A stretch of DNA of 12,437 nt from positions 1 through 12,437 of the forward strand of contig JACREV010000146.1 in the NCBI GenBank assembly GCA_016218095.1, given 5' to 3'. How positions within the stretch are numbered: the stretch's first letter is position 1; every line of letters begins with the position of its first letter. Positions 5,797 through 12,437 of the stretch are shown here, piece by piece. The notes under the pieces were generated by a model that was not told where the DNA came from, ran no database searches, and saw only the letters and a program-made list of their open reading frames with translations. The DNA is from Deltaproteobacteria bacterium (GTDB lineage: Bacteria > Desulfobacterota > GWC2-55-46). A program made the position numbers and the translations under genes.

Positions 5797-7986
5797 CTAT
5801 TTATGGAGCCTGAACCGGGCCACACTCTCGCTCATCTCGCGGTTCAATTGGACGAGCCTGTCAACGGCCCTCTCGGACTCGACGACCCTGTTCCTGTTCT
5901 CGACCGAGACCATCCGCACCGCCTCTATGGCGTCGAGGACCTTTGCCGTGTTCCTCTCCTGCTCCCGGATGATATTGTTTATGAAGTTCACCATCCTCCT
6001 TACCTCTTCTATGGCGGAGGTGATCTCCTTGTCGGACGCCGCCTGCTCCCTTGTCGAGCCCTTGACCCTGTAGGCGATGTTCGCGAGCCGCTCGGATGCC
6101 CTGTTTATGAGTTCGCTCCCCTTCGCCTGCTCCTGCGTGGCGTTCACGATCCTCCGGGTCATCTCCGCGACCTTGCCCGTAGCCTCTACGACGAGGTTTA
6201 TCTCCCCGGCCTGCTCGGCCGAGGCCCGGGCTATCTCGCGCACGCTCTCGGTCGACCTTTTGGCCGAGCTTACTATTTTCTTGAGCCCCTCCCCTGCCTC
6301 CATCGAGAGCTTTACGCCTTCCTCAACGCTCAAGCACCCCTTTTCCATGGCTTTGACGGCCCTGTTGGACTCGATCTCGACCGCGTCTATTATCTCGGAC
6401 ACCTCCTTTGCGGAGGTAGAGGTCCTCTCGGCCAGGTCCTTTATCTCGTTCGACACGACCGAGAAGCTCTTGCCGTGCTCCCCGGACTGGGCCGCGATGA
6501 TGGCGGCGTTGAGCGCAAGCAGGTTCGTCTCCTCGGCTACGTCCCTTATGACCTCCAGAGTCTTCCCTATCTCATTTATCTTCTCTGAGAGGCTGTTTAT
6601 TATCCCGGTCGACTCCCGCGTTATGTCCTTGGTCCTGATGATCCCGTCGATCGTCGATTCGACGGCGGAGAGACCCGCGTTGGCGTCCCTTATGACCTCG
6701 TCTGCGAACCGGGACGCCTCCGCCGCGTTCGTCTCGACCTCCCGTATCCTCGCGTTTATCTGCATCATCGACGACGATACCTGGATGACGGAGGATGACA
6801 GGCTCTCGATGTTCTCGGAGATCTCCTTTATGGAATACGACATGTCGCGGGTGGAGGAGGCGGTCTCATCCACGCTGGACAAAAGCGAATCCATGTTGTC
6901 GACGACCTCGGAGACGGAGGCCCCGAGCTCGAGGACGGAGGCCGCCCCCTTCTCGACGGAGGCGGCGAGAGTTTCCGAGTACCTGGCTATCTCAACGATC
7001 GTGGCGTTAAGCCCCTCCATGTTGCCGCCTATGGAGTCCAGCGCCGCGCCCTGGCGCGTCGTGCCCTCTATTATCTGCCTCCTTACCTCTTTGAGGCCGG
7101 AGGTAATCTCGGTCTCCTCGTCCGACGTCTTCCTTATCCCCTCTATGACGACGCTTAAGTTCTTCGCGAGCTCGTTGGTCTGCGCGGCGAGGAGGCCGAG
7201 CTCGTCGTTTGACCTTACCCCGGCGCCGGCGGTCAGGTCCCCTGAGGCGAGCTGTCTCGTAGTGTCGACAAGGCTTAAGACCGGCGAGGTGACGACCTTC
7301 CTTATGAAGGCGAGCCCGACGAGCCCCATCGCGAGGACGACGGCGAAGCCATAGAGTATGGAGCGCCAGATATCGTTCATCGCCGCGTACATCTCCCCCT
7401 CTATGGGGACTACGACTTCCAGCGCGCCGGCTACGTCGCCTATCTTGTAGTCGGTCCTGGGGGACCCGGGGTTATTGTTGTGGCAATCGACGCAGGTCTG
7501 GGAGGTCGCTATGTCGGGTATCATGTACCTGACGGACGCCTTGCCCGCGAAGTCCTCGAAACTGTAATGGCGCGCCTCCGCCCCTGTGGCGAAGAGCTCG
7601 AGCGCCTCCTTCTGAAAGGCGTCCTTGGGGGCGTTCGCAGGGTTTATCGGCTGCAGGCTGACTATCTCCATGTGGAGGCCGCCGCTTGAGCCCAGGGAGC
7701 CTGAGACCTCTTTTATGAACGTGATGGGGAGCGGTATGGCCCTGGGGTCGTTATGGTAGGAGCCCGTTACGGTGATGCCTGCCTCGAGCGCCCTCTTTAC
7801 AATGGTCGAGGCGTAGTACTGCCTGTCGGCGGCGATCTTCCTGGAGAGGAGGTCGACGGCCATAAGCGCCATGCGTCTGGTCTGCTCGATCCTCTCGTGG
7901 TATATGTAGAAGCTGTAGACCCCGAATATCACGGCCCAGACCAGGGCGGCGAAGACGAGGAGCTTCGTCCTTATGCCGAATCTCAT
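5797..7986 (-). CDS. Methyl-accepting chemotaxis protein with periplasmic c-type haem site
   Basis: This chemoreceptor should signal to CheA/CheW from a membrane-bound redox or gas sensor. Numbered from the ATG at 7986, the 729 residues contain a first membrane helix (about 9-29) and a periplasmic domain (about 30-205) resembling the Tll0287-like/DUF3365 fold. A CVDCH haem-c motif is at 165-169, followed by a second helix (about 208-228), HAMP (about 229-281) and a long coiled-coil signalling domain. The hairpin tip (about 483-515) reads EETNLLALNAAI then IAAQSGEHGKSF, the IAAQ form of the usual EAARAGE. The ATG six bases upstream (7992) directly abuts GAGG, whereas the ATG at 7986 has GAGG at 6 nt spacing, so 7986 is preferred. 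It sits alone between terminators. The ligand is unknown; haem attachment needs the cytochrome c maturation system and periplasmic export, which the topology allows. Confidence 0.93.
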   Translation of the reverse strand: MRFGIRTKLLVFAALVWAVIFGVYSFYIYHERIEQTRRMALMAVDLLSRKIAADRQYYASTIVKRALEAGITVTGSYHNDPRAIPLPITFIKEVSGSLGSSGGLHMEIVSLQPINPANAPKDAFQKEALELFATGAEARHYSFEDFAGKASVRYMIPDIATSQTCVDCHNNNPGSPRTDYKIGDVAGALEVVVPIEGEMYAAMNDIWRSILYGFAVVLAMGLVGLAFIRKVVTSPVLSLVDTTRQLASGDLTAGAGVRSNDELGLLAAQTNELAKNLSVVIEGIRKTSDEETEITSGLKEVRRQIIEGTTRQGAALDSIGGNMEGLNATIVEIARYSETLAASVEKGAASVLELGASVSEVVDNMDSLLSSVDETASSTRDMSYSIKEISENIESLSSSVIQVSSSMMQINARIREVETNAAEASRFADEVIRDANAGLSAVESTIDGIIRTKDITRESTGIINSLSEKINEIGKTLEVIRDVAEETNLLALNAAIIAAQSGEHGKSFSVVSNEIKDLAERTSTSAKEVSEIIDAVEIESNRAVKAMEKGCLSVEEGVKLSMEAGEGLKKIVSSAKRSTESVREIARASAEQAGEINLVVEATGKVAEMTRRIVNATQEQAKGSELINRASERLANIAYRVKGSTREQAASDKEITSAIEEVRRMVNFINNIIREQERNTAKVLDAIEAVRMVSVENRNRVVESERAVDRLVQLNREMSESVARFRLHK

Positions 7987-8018
7987 TGTCATCCTCAGAG
8001 AAGCCTATTTACCTGAAT

Positions 8019-8045
8019 ATTATAAGAAAAGGGGCGTGCTTACAA
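8019..8045 (-). promoter_or_regulatory. Candidate promoter of the chemoreceptor gene
   Basis: On the minus strand TTGTAA (8045-8040) is followed 15 nt later by a perfect TATAAT (8024-8019), or 17 nt later by the overlapping TAATAT. The start codon is about 30 nt downstream of the -10 box. No sigma28 (flagellar) promoter pattern was seen, so this receptor looks housekeeping-controlled. Confidence 0.5.
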
Positions 8046-8077
8046 GGTTTTTCTGGGGAGCGGCCTTTGCGGGGGGA

Positions 8078-8101
8078 AAGCCCTTCTCAAGAGAAGGGCT
8101 T
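8078..8101 (-). terminator. Strong hairpin ending the sco-cytochrome b operon
   Basis: AAGCCCTTCT and AGAAGGGCTT form a 10-bp perfect stem with a 4-nt loop. It lies 12 nt after the stop of the last operon gene. On the minus strand the tail is only TT(T) before a run of C, so termination may be incomplete or the hairpin may protect the 3' end. Confidence 0.6.
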
Positions 8102-8113
8102 AAAGACGGTCTT

Positions 8114-8770
8114 TCACTCGATCATTAACGCGCCAGCTTTCTCGTCGAACCTTACGACGCGTATTTCGCCGGGCTTCAATTCCACCGTGTCGTCGAGCGA
8201 AAAATCCGCGGGTCTGCCGGGGCCGCTCCTGTAGAGCTTCGCCTCGACCCTGTGCATGCCGGGCTCTATCAGAAACTCCTCGAACACGTAAGAGGCCATG
8301 TCTTTCTTAAGGCCCGTCGGCGAGTAGGCCTTGTCCAGTCGTTTTTCTCCGGCCATGTAGAGCTCGACGACCACCGGGTGTCTCTCCCTCGGGCACCTGC
8401 CGAGCTTCGACATGCTCATCTTCACCTGCCTCTTGTCCTTCAGCTCCTTACGGTACCTCTCGCCCTCTTTCTTTATGAAATCGGCCTCCTCGCAGTCGGC
8501 GGCGACCCTCTCCCCCGAGTGCTTGAACGCCACCTTCAACGCGGCGTCCTCCTTCCTGTAAAACGAGTAAGAGATGTCCGAGAGCCAGACCGACGGGAGT
8601 ATGAGGACGAAGAGGATGACCGAGACCCTTGCAAGGGCGGACCAGTTCATCGGCTCCTTTTTCTTCGGAGGCCCGCCGTCTTTTTCAGACGCCTTCTTGG
8701 ACCGCCATTCCTTTATGGCTATGTATATGACCGGCAGTATGAACGCGAGCAATACGCCTGCTATCCACAT
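8114..8770 (-). CDS. Two-helix membrane protein of unknown function, last gene of the sco-cytochrome b operon
   Basis: I do not recognise this 218-residue protein. It has two hydrophobic helices (about 3-19 and 45-64) separated by a strongly basic loop (KEWRSKK ... PPKKK). By the positive-inside rule the loop is cytoplasmic and the C-terminal 150 residues are periplasmic. That domain looks rich in beta strands (VVVELYM, MHRVEAKLY, EIRVVRF) and has two cysteines, Cys93 and Cys126, that could form a disulfide or bind metal. It begins 2 nt after the stop of the cytochrome b fusion, and its AAGGAG site overlaps the end of that gene, so the two are translationally coupled. The context suggests an accessory or assembly subunit of the cytochrome b complex, comparable in position to small oxidase or bc-complex accessory proteins. 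This role is inferred from position only. Confidence 0.85.
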   Translation of the reverse strand: MWIAGVLLAFILPVIYIAIKEWRSKKASEKDGGPPKKKEPMNWSALARVSVILFVLILPSVWLSDISYSFYRKEDAALKVAFKHSGERVAADCEEADFIKKEGERYRKELKDKRQVKMSMSKLGRCPRERHPVVVELYMAGEKRLDKAYSPTGLKKDMASYVFEEFLIEPGMHRVEAKLYRSGPGRPADFSLDDTVELKPGEIRVVRFDEKAGALMIE

Positions 8771-8772
8771 CT

Positions 8773-10302
8773 CTAACTCCTTGCCTTAAGGCCTTCCCTG
8801 AAGGCGGTAAGTTCCTTTATGAACGCGTCACCCTCGACGGACGAGAGGTATTGAAGCCCTATCCGGGACCTGTCCAGGGACTTTTTCACGACGGGCGGCC
8901 TGAAACCGGCGAGCCTGCCGGAGAGCCAGTCGTTACCCTTCCTGAAGTGGCAATCCCCCTCCGCGCAAGAGGCGATAAACACCCCGTCGACGCCCCTGTC
9001 CAGCGCCATCGAGAGCATCGACGGCTGGAGCATCCCTATGCACGGGAGCGCGACTACGCGGGCCCAGTCATATCCGTTCAGGCCTCCGTTGCCGTCCTTG
9101 ATGCCTTCTATCCACGGGCCTTTAGCGCATGCGAAGACCAGGACTTTCCCGCACTCGCCCTTCTCCTTCAATTCCGCGACGAGCCTTTTTATATCGTCCT
9201 TGACCTGGTCCTCGGGCATATCCGGGAGGTTAATGGCCTTGTAGTCGCAGGCCCCGACGCAAAGGCCGCAACTCGCGCACCTCTTGTCCACCACCACCGC
9301 CTCGAGCGGGTACGGCATCCCGTCGGTCCTTTTTCTCATCGAGATCGCCTGGTACGGGCAGTCCTCCATGCAGAGCTCGCACCCGGTGCAGTTCTCGAGC
9401 GTCACCTTTGCCGGAGGGTTCCTCTTTTTCCTCCCGAGCCACGGCACGGAGGCGAAGACAAGGGTAATAGCGACTATAAACCCCCAGAGGGCGCGCTCCG
9501 AGACCCAGTTGAGGAATGGGAATATGAACATGAAGAACCAGTCGAACGGGACGGCCTCCGCGAGCCTCTTAAGCTCCGCCGGGGACCCGCTTACAGCGGG
9601 CTTCATGAACGAGAGCGCGAGGAGCGCGAGTATTATGCCGTAAGCGACGACCCTCGGCGGGTTTATTACCGCCTTTGTTATCCTCGCTATGTGGACCATG
9701 ATGAGTATGAAGAGGAAGAACGCGGTGGAGAAGTGTATGAACAGTATTATGTAGAAGAGCTGGTCCGTGAGGCTCCCGGCCCTCGCGAAGTTGAGCGATA
9801 AGGGGAGACCGAATATGGGGATGTTCTCGAGCATGCGGGCGGAAAGTGTGGCGATGAGCTTTGCGCGCTCGTCCCATACCATCCAGTAGCCGAAGATGCC
9901 GCCTATCCAGATGACCCAGGCCATCGCCGCCCCCGAGACCCATGCGAGCCACCTCCAGTGCCTGTACCTGCCGGTAACAAAGCACCGGAAGGCGTGGAGG
10001 AGCATCGTTATTATGAGCCCGTCGGATGCGTACCTGTGGAGAGACCTCATGACCCCGCCAAGGTACCACTGCCTCATGGTGAGCGACTGGACCGAGAGGT
10101 ACGCGCCTCTGGCCGAGATGTCGTAGAAGAGGAATAGGTAGACGCCTGTTACGAGTATTATCCAGAGGAAGAATATGCTGATAGCGCCGAGATAATGAAA
10201 CGGGTTGTACTCGGAGGTGACAACGGCGTTCACCGGCTTTTCGATTGCGAGCCATGCCCTTTCGGCGAAAGACGCGCGGCTGAACCCCCTTTTTTCTCCC
10301 AT
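8773..10302 (-). CDS. Cytochrome b / 2x[4Fe-4S] ferredoxin / FlpD (MvhD-type) fusion protein
   Basis: This 509-residue fusion probably moves electrons between the quinone pool and a soluble iron-sulfur or flavin partner. The membrane part (1-290) has a cytochrome b fold. His89/His103 and His190/His204 are both spaced H-x13-H, as in bc1-type cytochrome b, and should hold two b haems. A second set of helices follows, with PFDWFF (252-257) where PEWY of the quinol-oxidation site would be. Residues 300-356 carry two cluster motifs: Cys305/308/311/315 and Cys342/345/348/352; the second lacks the usual following Pro. Residues about 385-470 are an FlpD/MvhD-type domain with Cys392, Cys421, Cys446 and Cys451 (SCAEGDCHFRKGN), a family known from hydrogenase-heterodisulfide reductase complexes. 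It lies 10 nt after the Sco gene. No Rieske protein, HdrA or cytochrome c is in view, so partners are unknown. Confidence 0.92.
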   Translation of the reverse strand: MGEKRGFSRASFAERAWLAIEKPVNAVVTSEYNPFHYLGAISIFFLWIILVTGVYLFLFYDISARGAYLSVQSLTMRQWYLGGVMRSLHRYASDGLIITMLLHAFRCFVTGRYRHWRWLAWVSGAAMAWVIWIGGIFGYWMVWDERAKLIATLSARMLENIPIFGLPLSLNFARAGSLTDQLFYIILFIHFSTAFFLFILIMVHIARITKAVINPPRVVAYGIILALLALSFMKPAVSGSPAELKRLAEAVPFDWFFMFIFPFLNWVSERALWGFIVAITLVFASVPWLGRKKRNPPAKVTLENCTGCELCMEDCPYQAISMRKRTDGMPYPLEAVVVDKRCASCGLCVGACDYKAINLPDMPEDQVKDDIKRLVAELKEKGECGKVLVFACAKGPWIEGIKDGNGGLNGYDWARVVALPCIGMLQPSMLSMALDRGVDGVFIASCAEGDCHFRKGNDWLSGRLAGFRPPVVKKSLDRSRIGLQYLSSVEGDAFIKELTAFREGLKARS

Positions 10303-10312
10303 TTGGCCCTTT

Positions 10313-11140
10313 CTACCCTTTCTTGAAGCGCGCCCGGATCCTTTTTCCCCAGACCGCGTAGATGATCGCGAGTATCACGGCGAGCTGGATGAAAACGCTT
10401 AAAAAGACCGGATAATCTATAACGTACTTCCCGGTGTACGGGTCGTACCTGTAGCAGAAGTATTTTATCTTGTCTATGAGCGACGCGTCTGCCTTGCCCA
10501 GGGGCTTGCCGGTAAGCACTTCCTCGAGCCTCGAGCCGAGCGTAGCGCCCTGGGTCCTCATCGAGTAGACCTGCTTGTATATGACCCCGTCCCCTTTAAC
10601 GACCGTCACCATGTCTATGTGGTCGAAACTCCCGTCGGCCTTCTTCTTCCAGAAGAACCCGAAGTCTTCGGTCATCTTCCGGACGGTCTCCGGGGAGGAG
10701 GAAGCGAACCTGATCGAGGAGAAGTCTTTCGTAAATTTGAGCCCGTAATTTTTAAGCGCCGCCGGGGTGTCGTTCTCCGCGTCGAACCCGACGGAGAGGA
10801 CGTTGAACCTGTCGCCGAACTTCGCGCGGGCGTTATCCACCGCTCCCTTAAGCTCCGCCGTGATAGTCGGGCAGACCTCGGGGCAGGTCGTATAGATGAA
10901 GCTCACGACGAGCGGCTTTCCGTTCTCCTTGAAATAATCGGAGAGCCTGAAGCGCCTTCCGTCCTGGTCGACGAGCTCGTAGTCCCCGGCCTTTTTCCCC
11001 TCGGACCTTACGGAGGCGTCGAAGGCGTCCTTGAGCTCCTGAATGCCGGCGTCCCCGGCGGACGCGTTCAAACTCAAGGATAAGAGCAGAAAAACGGCAA
11101 GGATGACGGAGTGTCTCCACCGGATTGTCTTAAAGCCCAT
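10313..11140 (-). CDS. SCO1/SenC/PrrC-type copper chaperone with C-terminal membrane anchor
   Basis: Sco proteins are thioredoxin-fold periplasmic proteins that deliver copper, or reduce cysteines, during assembly of haem-copper oxidases. From the ATG at 11140 the protein has 275 residues: an N-terminal hydrophobic signal or anchor (about 8-27, ending NASA), then the Sco domain. The copper-binding CPEVC (Cys86, Cys90) and partner His174 (FDHIDM) are intact. A C-terminal extension (CYRYDPYTG) leads into a second membrane helix (about 243-265) and a basic tail, unlike the single N-terminal anchor of classical Sco. The start was chosen because AGGAG lies 6 nt upstream; an upstream in-frame ATG at 11275 adds 45 non-conserved residues and has no good site. 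It follows an oxidase-type subunit I but behind a terminator, and heads its own operon. The target is presumably that enzyme. Confidence 0.95.
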   Translation of the reverse strand: MGFKTIRWRHSVILAVFLLLSLSLNASAGDAGIQELKDAFDASVRSEGKKAGDYELVDQDGRRFRLSDYFKENGKPLVVSFIYTTCPEVCPTITAELKGAVDNARAKFGDRFNVLSVGFDAENDTPAALKNYGLKFTKDFSSIRFASSSPETVRKMTEDFGFFWKKKADGSFDHIDMVTVVKGDGVIYKQVYSMRTQGATLGSRLEEVLTGKPLGKADASLIDKIKYFCYRYDPYTGKYVIDYPVFLSVFIQLAVILAIIYAVWGKRIRARFKKG

Positions 11141-11187
11141 TGACGGCTCCTGAAATATTAGGCAGGGACCAAACGAATACCGGTTAA

Positions 11188-11229
11188 ATGTTACAGCATG
11201 AGGCGGGCGTGTTGTATGATTTTTATCAT
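11188..11229 (-). promoter_or_regulatory. FNR/DNR-like dyad with -10 box at class II spacing, before sco
   Basis: ATGAT-(N4)-ATCAT (11216-11229) matches the TTGAT-N4-ATCAA consensus of FNR/DNR regulators at four of five bases per half-site. On the minus strand TAACAT (11193-11188) is centred 32 nt from the dyad centre, which places the dyad at -41.5 for a start near 11181. This is the classic class II activator layout. The Sco start codon would be about 40 nt downstream. CRP/FNR family type cannot be settled from sequence alone. Confidence 0.45.
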
Positions 11230-11299
11230 TTGTCGAAGGGAATCGAAACCGTTTCTGAATTTCGAAACCATGCATCCATCGTTCCCGTGCCTTTTCGAT

Positions 11300-11308
11300 A
11301 TTATATCA
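11300..11308 (-). promoter_or_regulatory. Extended -10 promoter candidate before sco
   Basis: On the minus strand TGATATAAT gives a perfect TATAAT (11305-11300) with an extended TGn element; no good -35 box stands 17 nt upstream. It lies 31 nt past the oxidase-gene terminator. It would give a leader of about 150 nt containing a repeated GGTTTCGA (two copies 19 nt apart start to start) and the FNR-like dyad. Confidence 0.5.
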
Positions 11309-11338
11309 TTACAGGACATTCAAATACAGGGCTCCCCC

Positions 11339-11371
11339 AAAAAAAAAGGGCCGCGCCGGAAGGCGCGGCCC
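11339..11371 (-). terminator. Strong Rho-independent terminator after the oxidase-type subunit I gene
   Basis: On the minus strand GGGCCGCGCC-(TTCC)-GGCGCGGCCC forms a 10-bp perfect GC-rich stem followed by nine T (11347-11339). It begins 16 nt past the stop codon. It is the best terminator in the window and separates the oxidase operon from the sco operon. Confidence 0.95.
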
Positions 11372-11387
11372 TGGATAGCTCTCCAGA

Positions 11388-12437
11388 CTACTGCTGTTCT
11401 ATCTTCTTTCCGAAGATTATCGAGCCGAAGGCTATGACGATGTAGAGTACGCCGCCGAGCACCGCGAGCACCCCGCCGACACCCATCATCGACATGAACA
11501 TGTCGATCGCCGGGTCGAAGGTGAAGGAGAACGGCGCGCCGGAGAAGGTGATGTCGTAGTGCCTCCTGGGGACGCCGAAGGAGCCCGCACTCATCATGCC
11601 GATCGACAGGGTCGCTACCCCTACCCCGTAGAGCCAGGGCTGGACCGAGGCGAACCCCTTCCAGATGATCTCCCTGTTGAAGATGTAAGGGATAAGGAGA
11701 TAGGTGAACCCCATGAACGCTATGGTCGTGCCCGCGACGACGGTGCCGTGGAAGTGGCCGGTTATCGCGAAGGTGTTGTGGCGGATGATGCTGAACTGCT
11801 CGGTACCGAATATGACGCCGGTGATGCCTCCGAGGAAGCCGAAGAGCACGATCGAGATGACGATGCCCGAGAAGGCCGGGTTGCCCCAGGGGGCTTTTTT
11901 CAGCCACTCGAAGAGCCCGCGGGTGTAGCCCTGCTTTCTCAAGGCCACTTCCATCGAGGCCGGGATCGCGAAGGCGTGGATCATCGAGGCGAGCACCGCG
12001 AGATGCATCATGTAGCTGGTGTTGACTACCTTGTGCCAGTTCGAGAGGACCGGGTCGACAAGGAGGTGGTGCTCGGACGCGAGGTTGATAAAGAGTATGT
12101 AGAGGACGAAGGCGGTCCTTGAGAGCTTCTCGTTAACGGGTTTCCCGCCGACGACGAAGGCTGAAGTCATGTACCATACGGATACCATCGCGCAGACGTT
12201 GATCTGCTGGGACGAATGTCCGAGGCCCCAGAATACCAGCCTGTAGGCCGACGGGTCTATGGTCGGCAGGATGTCCAGCGACCATAAAAAGGTCGGCAGG
12301 AATATCCCGGCGCCGTGGAGAAGCGTCAGTATGCCTATGATGCTCGCGGCGGCCAGGCCGAAAGACCCGAGGGGCAAGGTCTTCTTGTACCCGCCGTCCC
12401 TCTTGGACAAGACTATGTTTATGAAGAAGTGTATGAA
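11388..12437 (-). CDS. Haem-copper oxidase superfamily subunit I, B-family type, without catalytic Tyr (cut by right edge)
   Basis: The frame is open from the right edge for 349 residues; the N-terminal part is missing. A TTG at 12410 is in frame but internal. Numbered from the edge, GH74 and HH123-124 give the three CuB histidines, separated by 48 residues exactly as in Thermus ba3 oxidase (from memory). HFH (His228, His230) supplies the haem ligands, and the later PRRHYD loop also fits the B family. The residue four after the first His, the cross-linked Tyr in ba3 (GHPxVY), is Gln78 here (GHSSQQ). The cbb3-type position, six before HH, is Ile. Glu122 precedes HH directly. Loss of the Tyr is a mark of NO reductases in this superfamily, so this may be a B-family-derived NOR (eNOR/sNOR/gNOR-like) and not an oxygen reductase. 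Helices about 20-45, 65-95, 105-120 and 140-160 are clear. Confidence 0.9.
   Translation of the reverse strand, partial: FIHFFINIVLSKRDGGYKKTLPLGSFGLAAASIIGILTLLHGAGIFLPTFLWSLDILPTIDPSAYRLVFWGLGHSSQQINVCAMVSVWYMTSAFVVGGKPVNEKLSRTAFVLYILFINLASEHHLLVDPVLSNWHKVVNTSYMMHLAVLASMIHAFAIPASMEVALRKQGYTRGLFEWLKKAPWGNPAFSGIVISIVLFGFLGGITGVIFGTEQFSIIRHNTFAITGHFHGTVVAGTTIAFMGFTYLLIPYIFNREIIWKGFASVQPWLYGVGVATLSIGMMSAGSFGVPRRHYDITFSGAPFSFTFDPAIDMFMSMMGVGGVLAVLGGVLYIVIAFGSIIFGKKIEQQ

Noticed and set aside
6077..7354. Long plus-strand open frame opposite the chemoreceptor
   Set aside because: The Ser/Ala/Leu-rich translation is the antisense image of the coiled coil. The minus-strand frame has all chemoreceptor domains and a good ribosome site.
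8851..9801. Plus-strand open frame opposite the cytochrome b fusion
   Set aside because: No recognisable domain, highly biased composition and no ribosome site; the minus-strand gene is certain.
11141..11275. 45-codon N-terminal extension of the Sco protein
   Set aside because: It lacks a ribosome site, overlaps the FNR-like dyad and promoter region, and would bury the signal peptide. The ATG at 11140 has AGGAG at 6 nt.
11268..11280. NsrR-like half-site (GATGCAT core) in the sco leader
   Set aside because: The second half of the 11-1-11 inverted repeat is not there; the match is too short to claim an NO-responsive repressor site.
1..12437. CRISPR array, insertion sequence, prophage or defence genes
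   Set aside because: No spaced direct repeats, transposase, integrase or phage motifs were seen; the window looks like stable chromosome.

Overview
All protein genes and the one tRNA lie on the minus strand, so transcription runs from right to left. The gene set suggests a bacterium of the Desulfobacterota type or a neighbouring phylum such as Nitrospirota. The grounds are the tig-clpP-clpX-lon order, a chemoreceptor with a periplasmic c-type haem site, a cytochrome b fused to ferredoxin and FlpD/MvhD modules, and a moderately GC-rich sequence rich in AGG, ATA, CTC and GTC codons. This placement is an inference from gene content, not a phylogeny.

Right part (12437-8114), respiration. The 3' part of a B-family haem-copper oxidase-type subunit I (12437-11388) ends at a strong intrinsic terminator. 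After two candidate promoters comes a compact operon: a Sco-type copper chaperone with an extra C-terminal membrane helix, a cytochrome b/2x[4Fe-4S]/FlpD fusion, and an unrecognised two-helix membrane protein. The genes are 10 and 2 nt apart. The subunit I keeps every visible metal-ligand histidine but lacks the catalytic tyrosine in both positions known from oxidases, so it may be a nitric oxide reductase-like enzyme. An FNR/DNR-like dyad stands at class II spacing before the Sco gene, which fits anaerobic or NO-linked control.

Middle part (8113-5255). A chemoreceptor with a CxxCH haem-c site in its periplasmic domain is flanked by terminators. A strong sigma70-type promoter then leads into tRNA-Leu(UAG). 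Between the tRNA and tig lies a 134-bp imperfect palindrome whose 13-bp ends are perfect; its proximal end contains the tig Shine-Dalgarno sequence.

Left part (5254-1), protein folding and turnover: trigger factor, ClpP, ClpX and Lon (cut by the left edge after the ATPase domain). Trigger factor meets nascent chains, ClpXP unfolds and degrades tagged substrates, and Lon degrades misfolded proteins. All catalytic motifs that can be seen are intact. The points most worth following are the Tyr-less oxidase homologue with its Sco/cytochrome b-FlpD operon and the large palindrome before tig.
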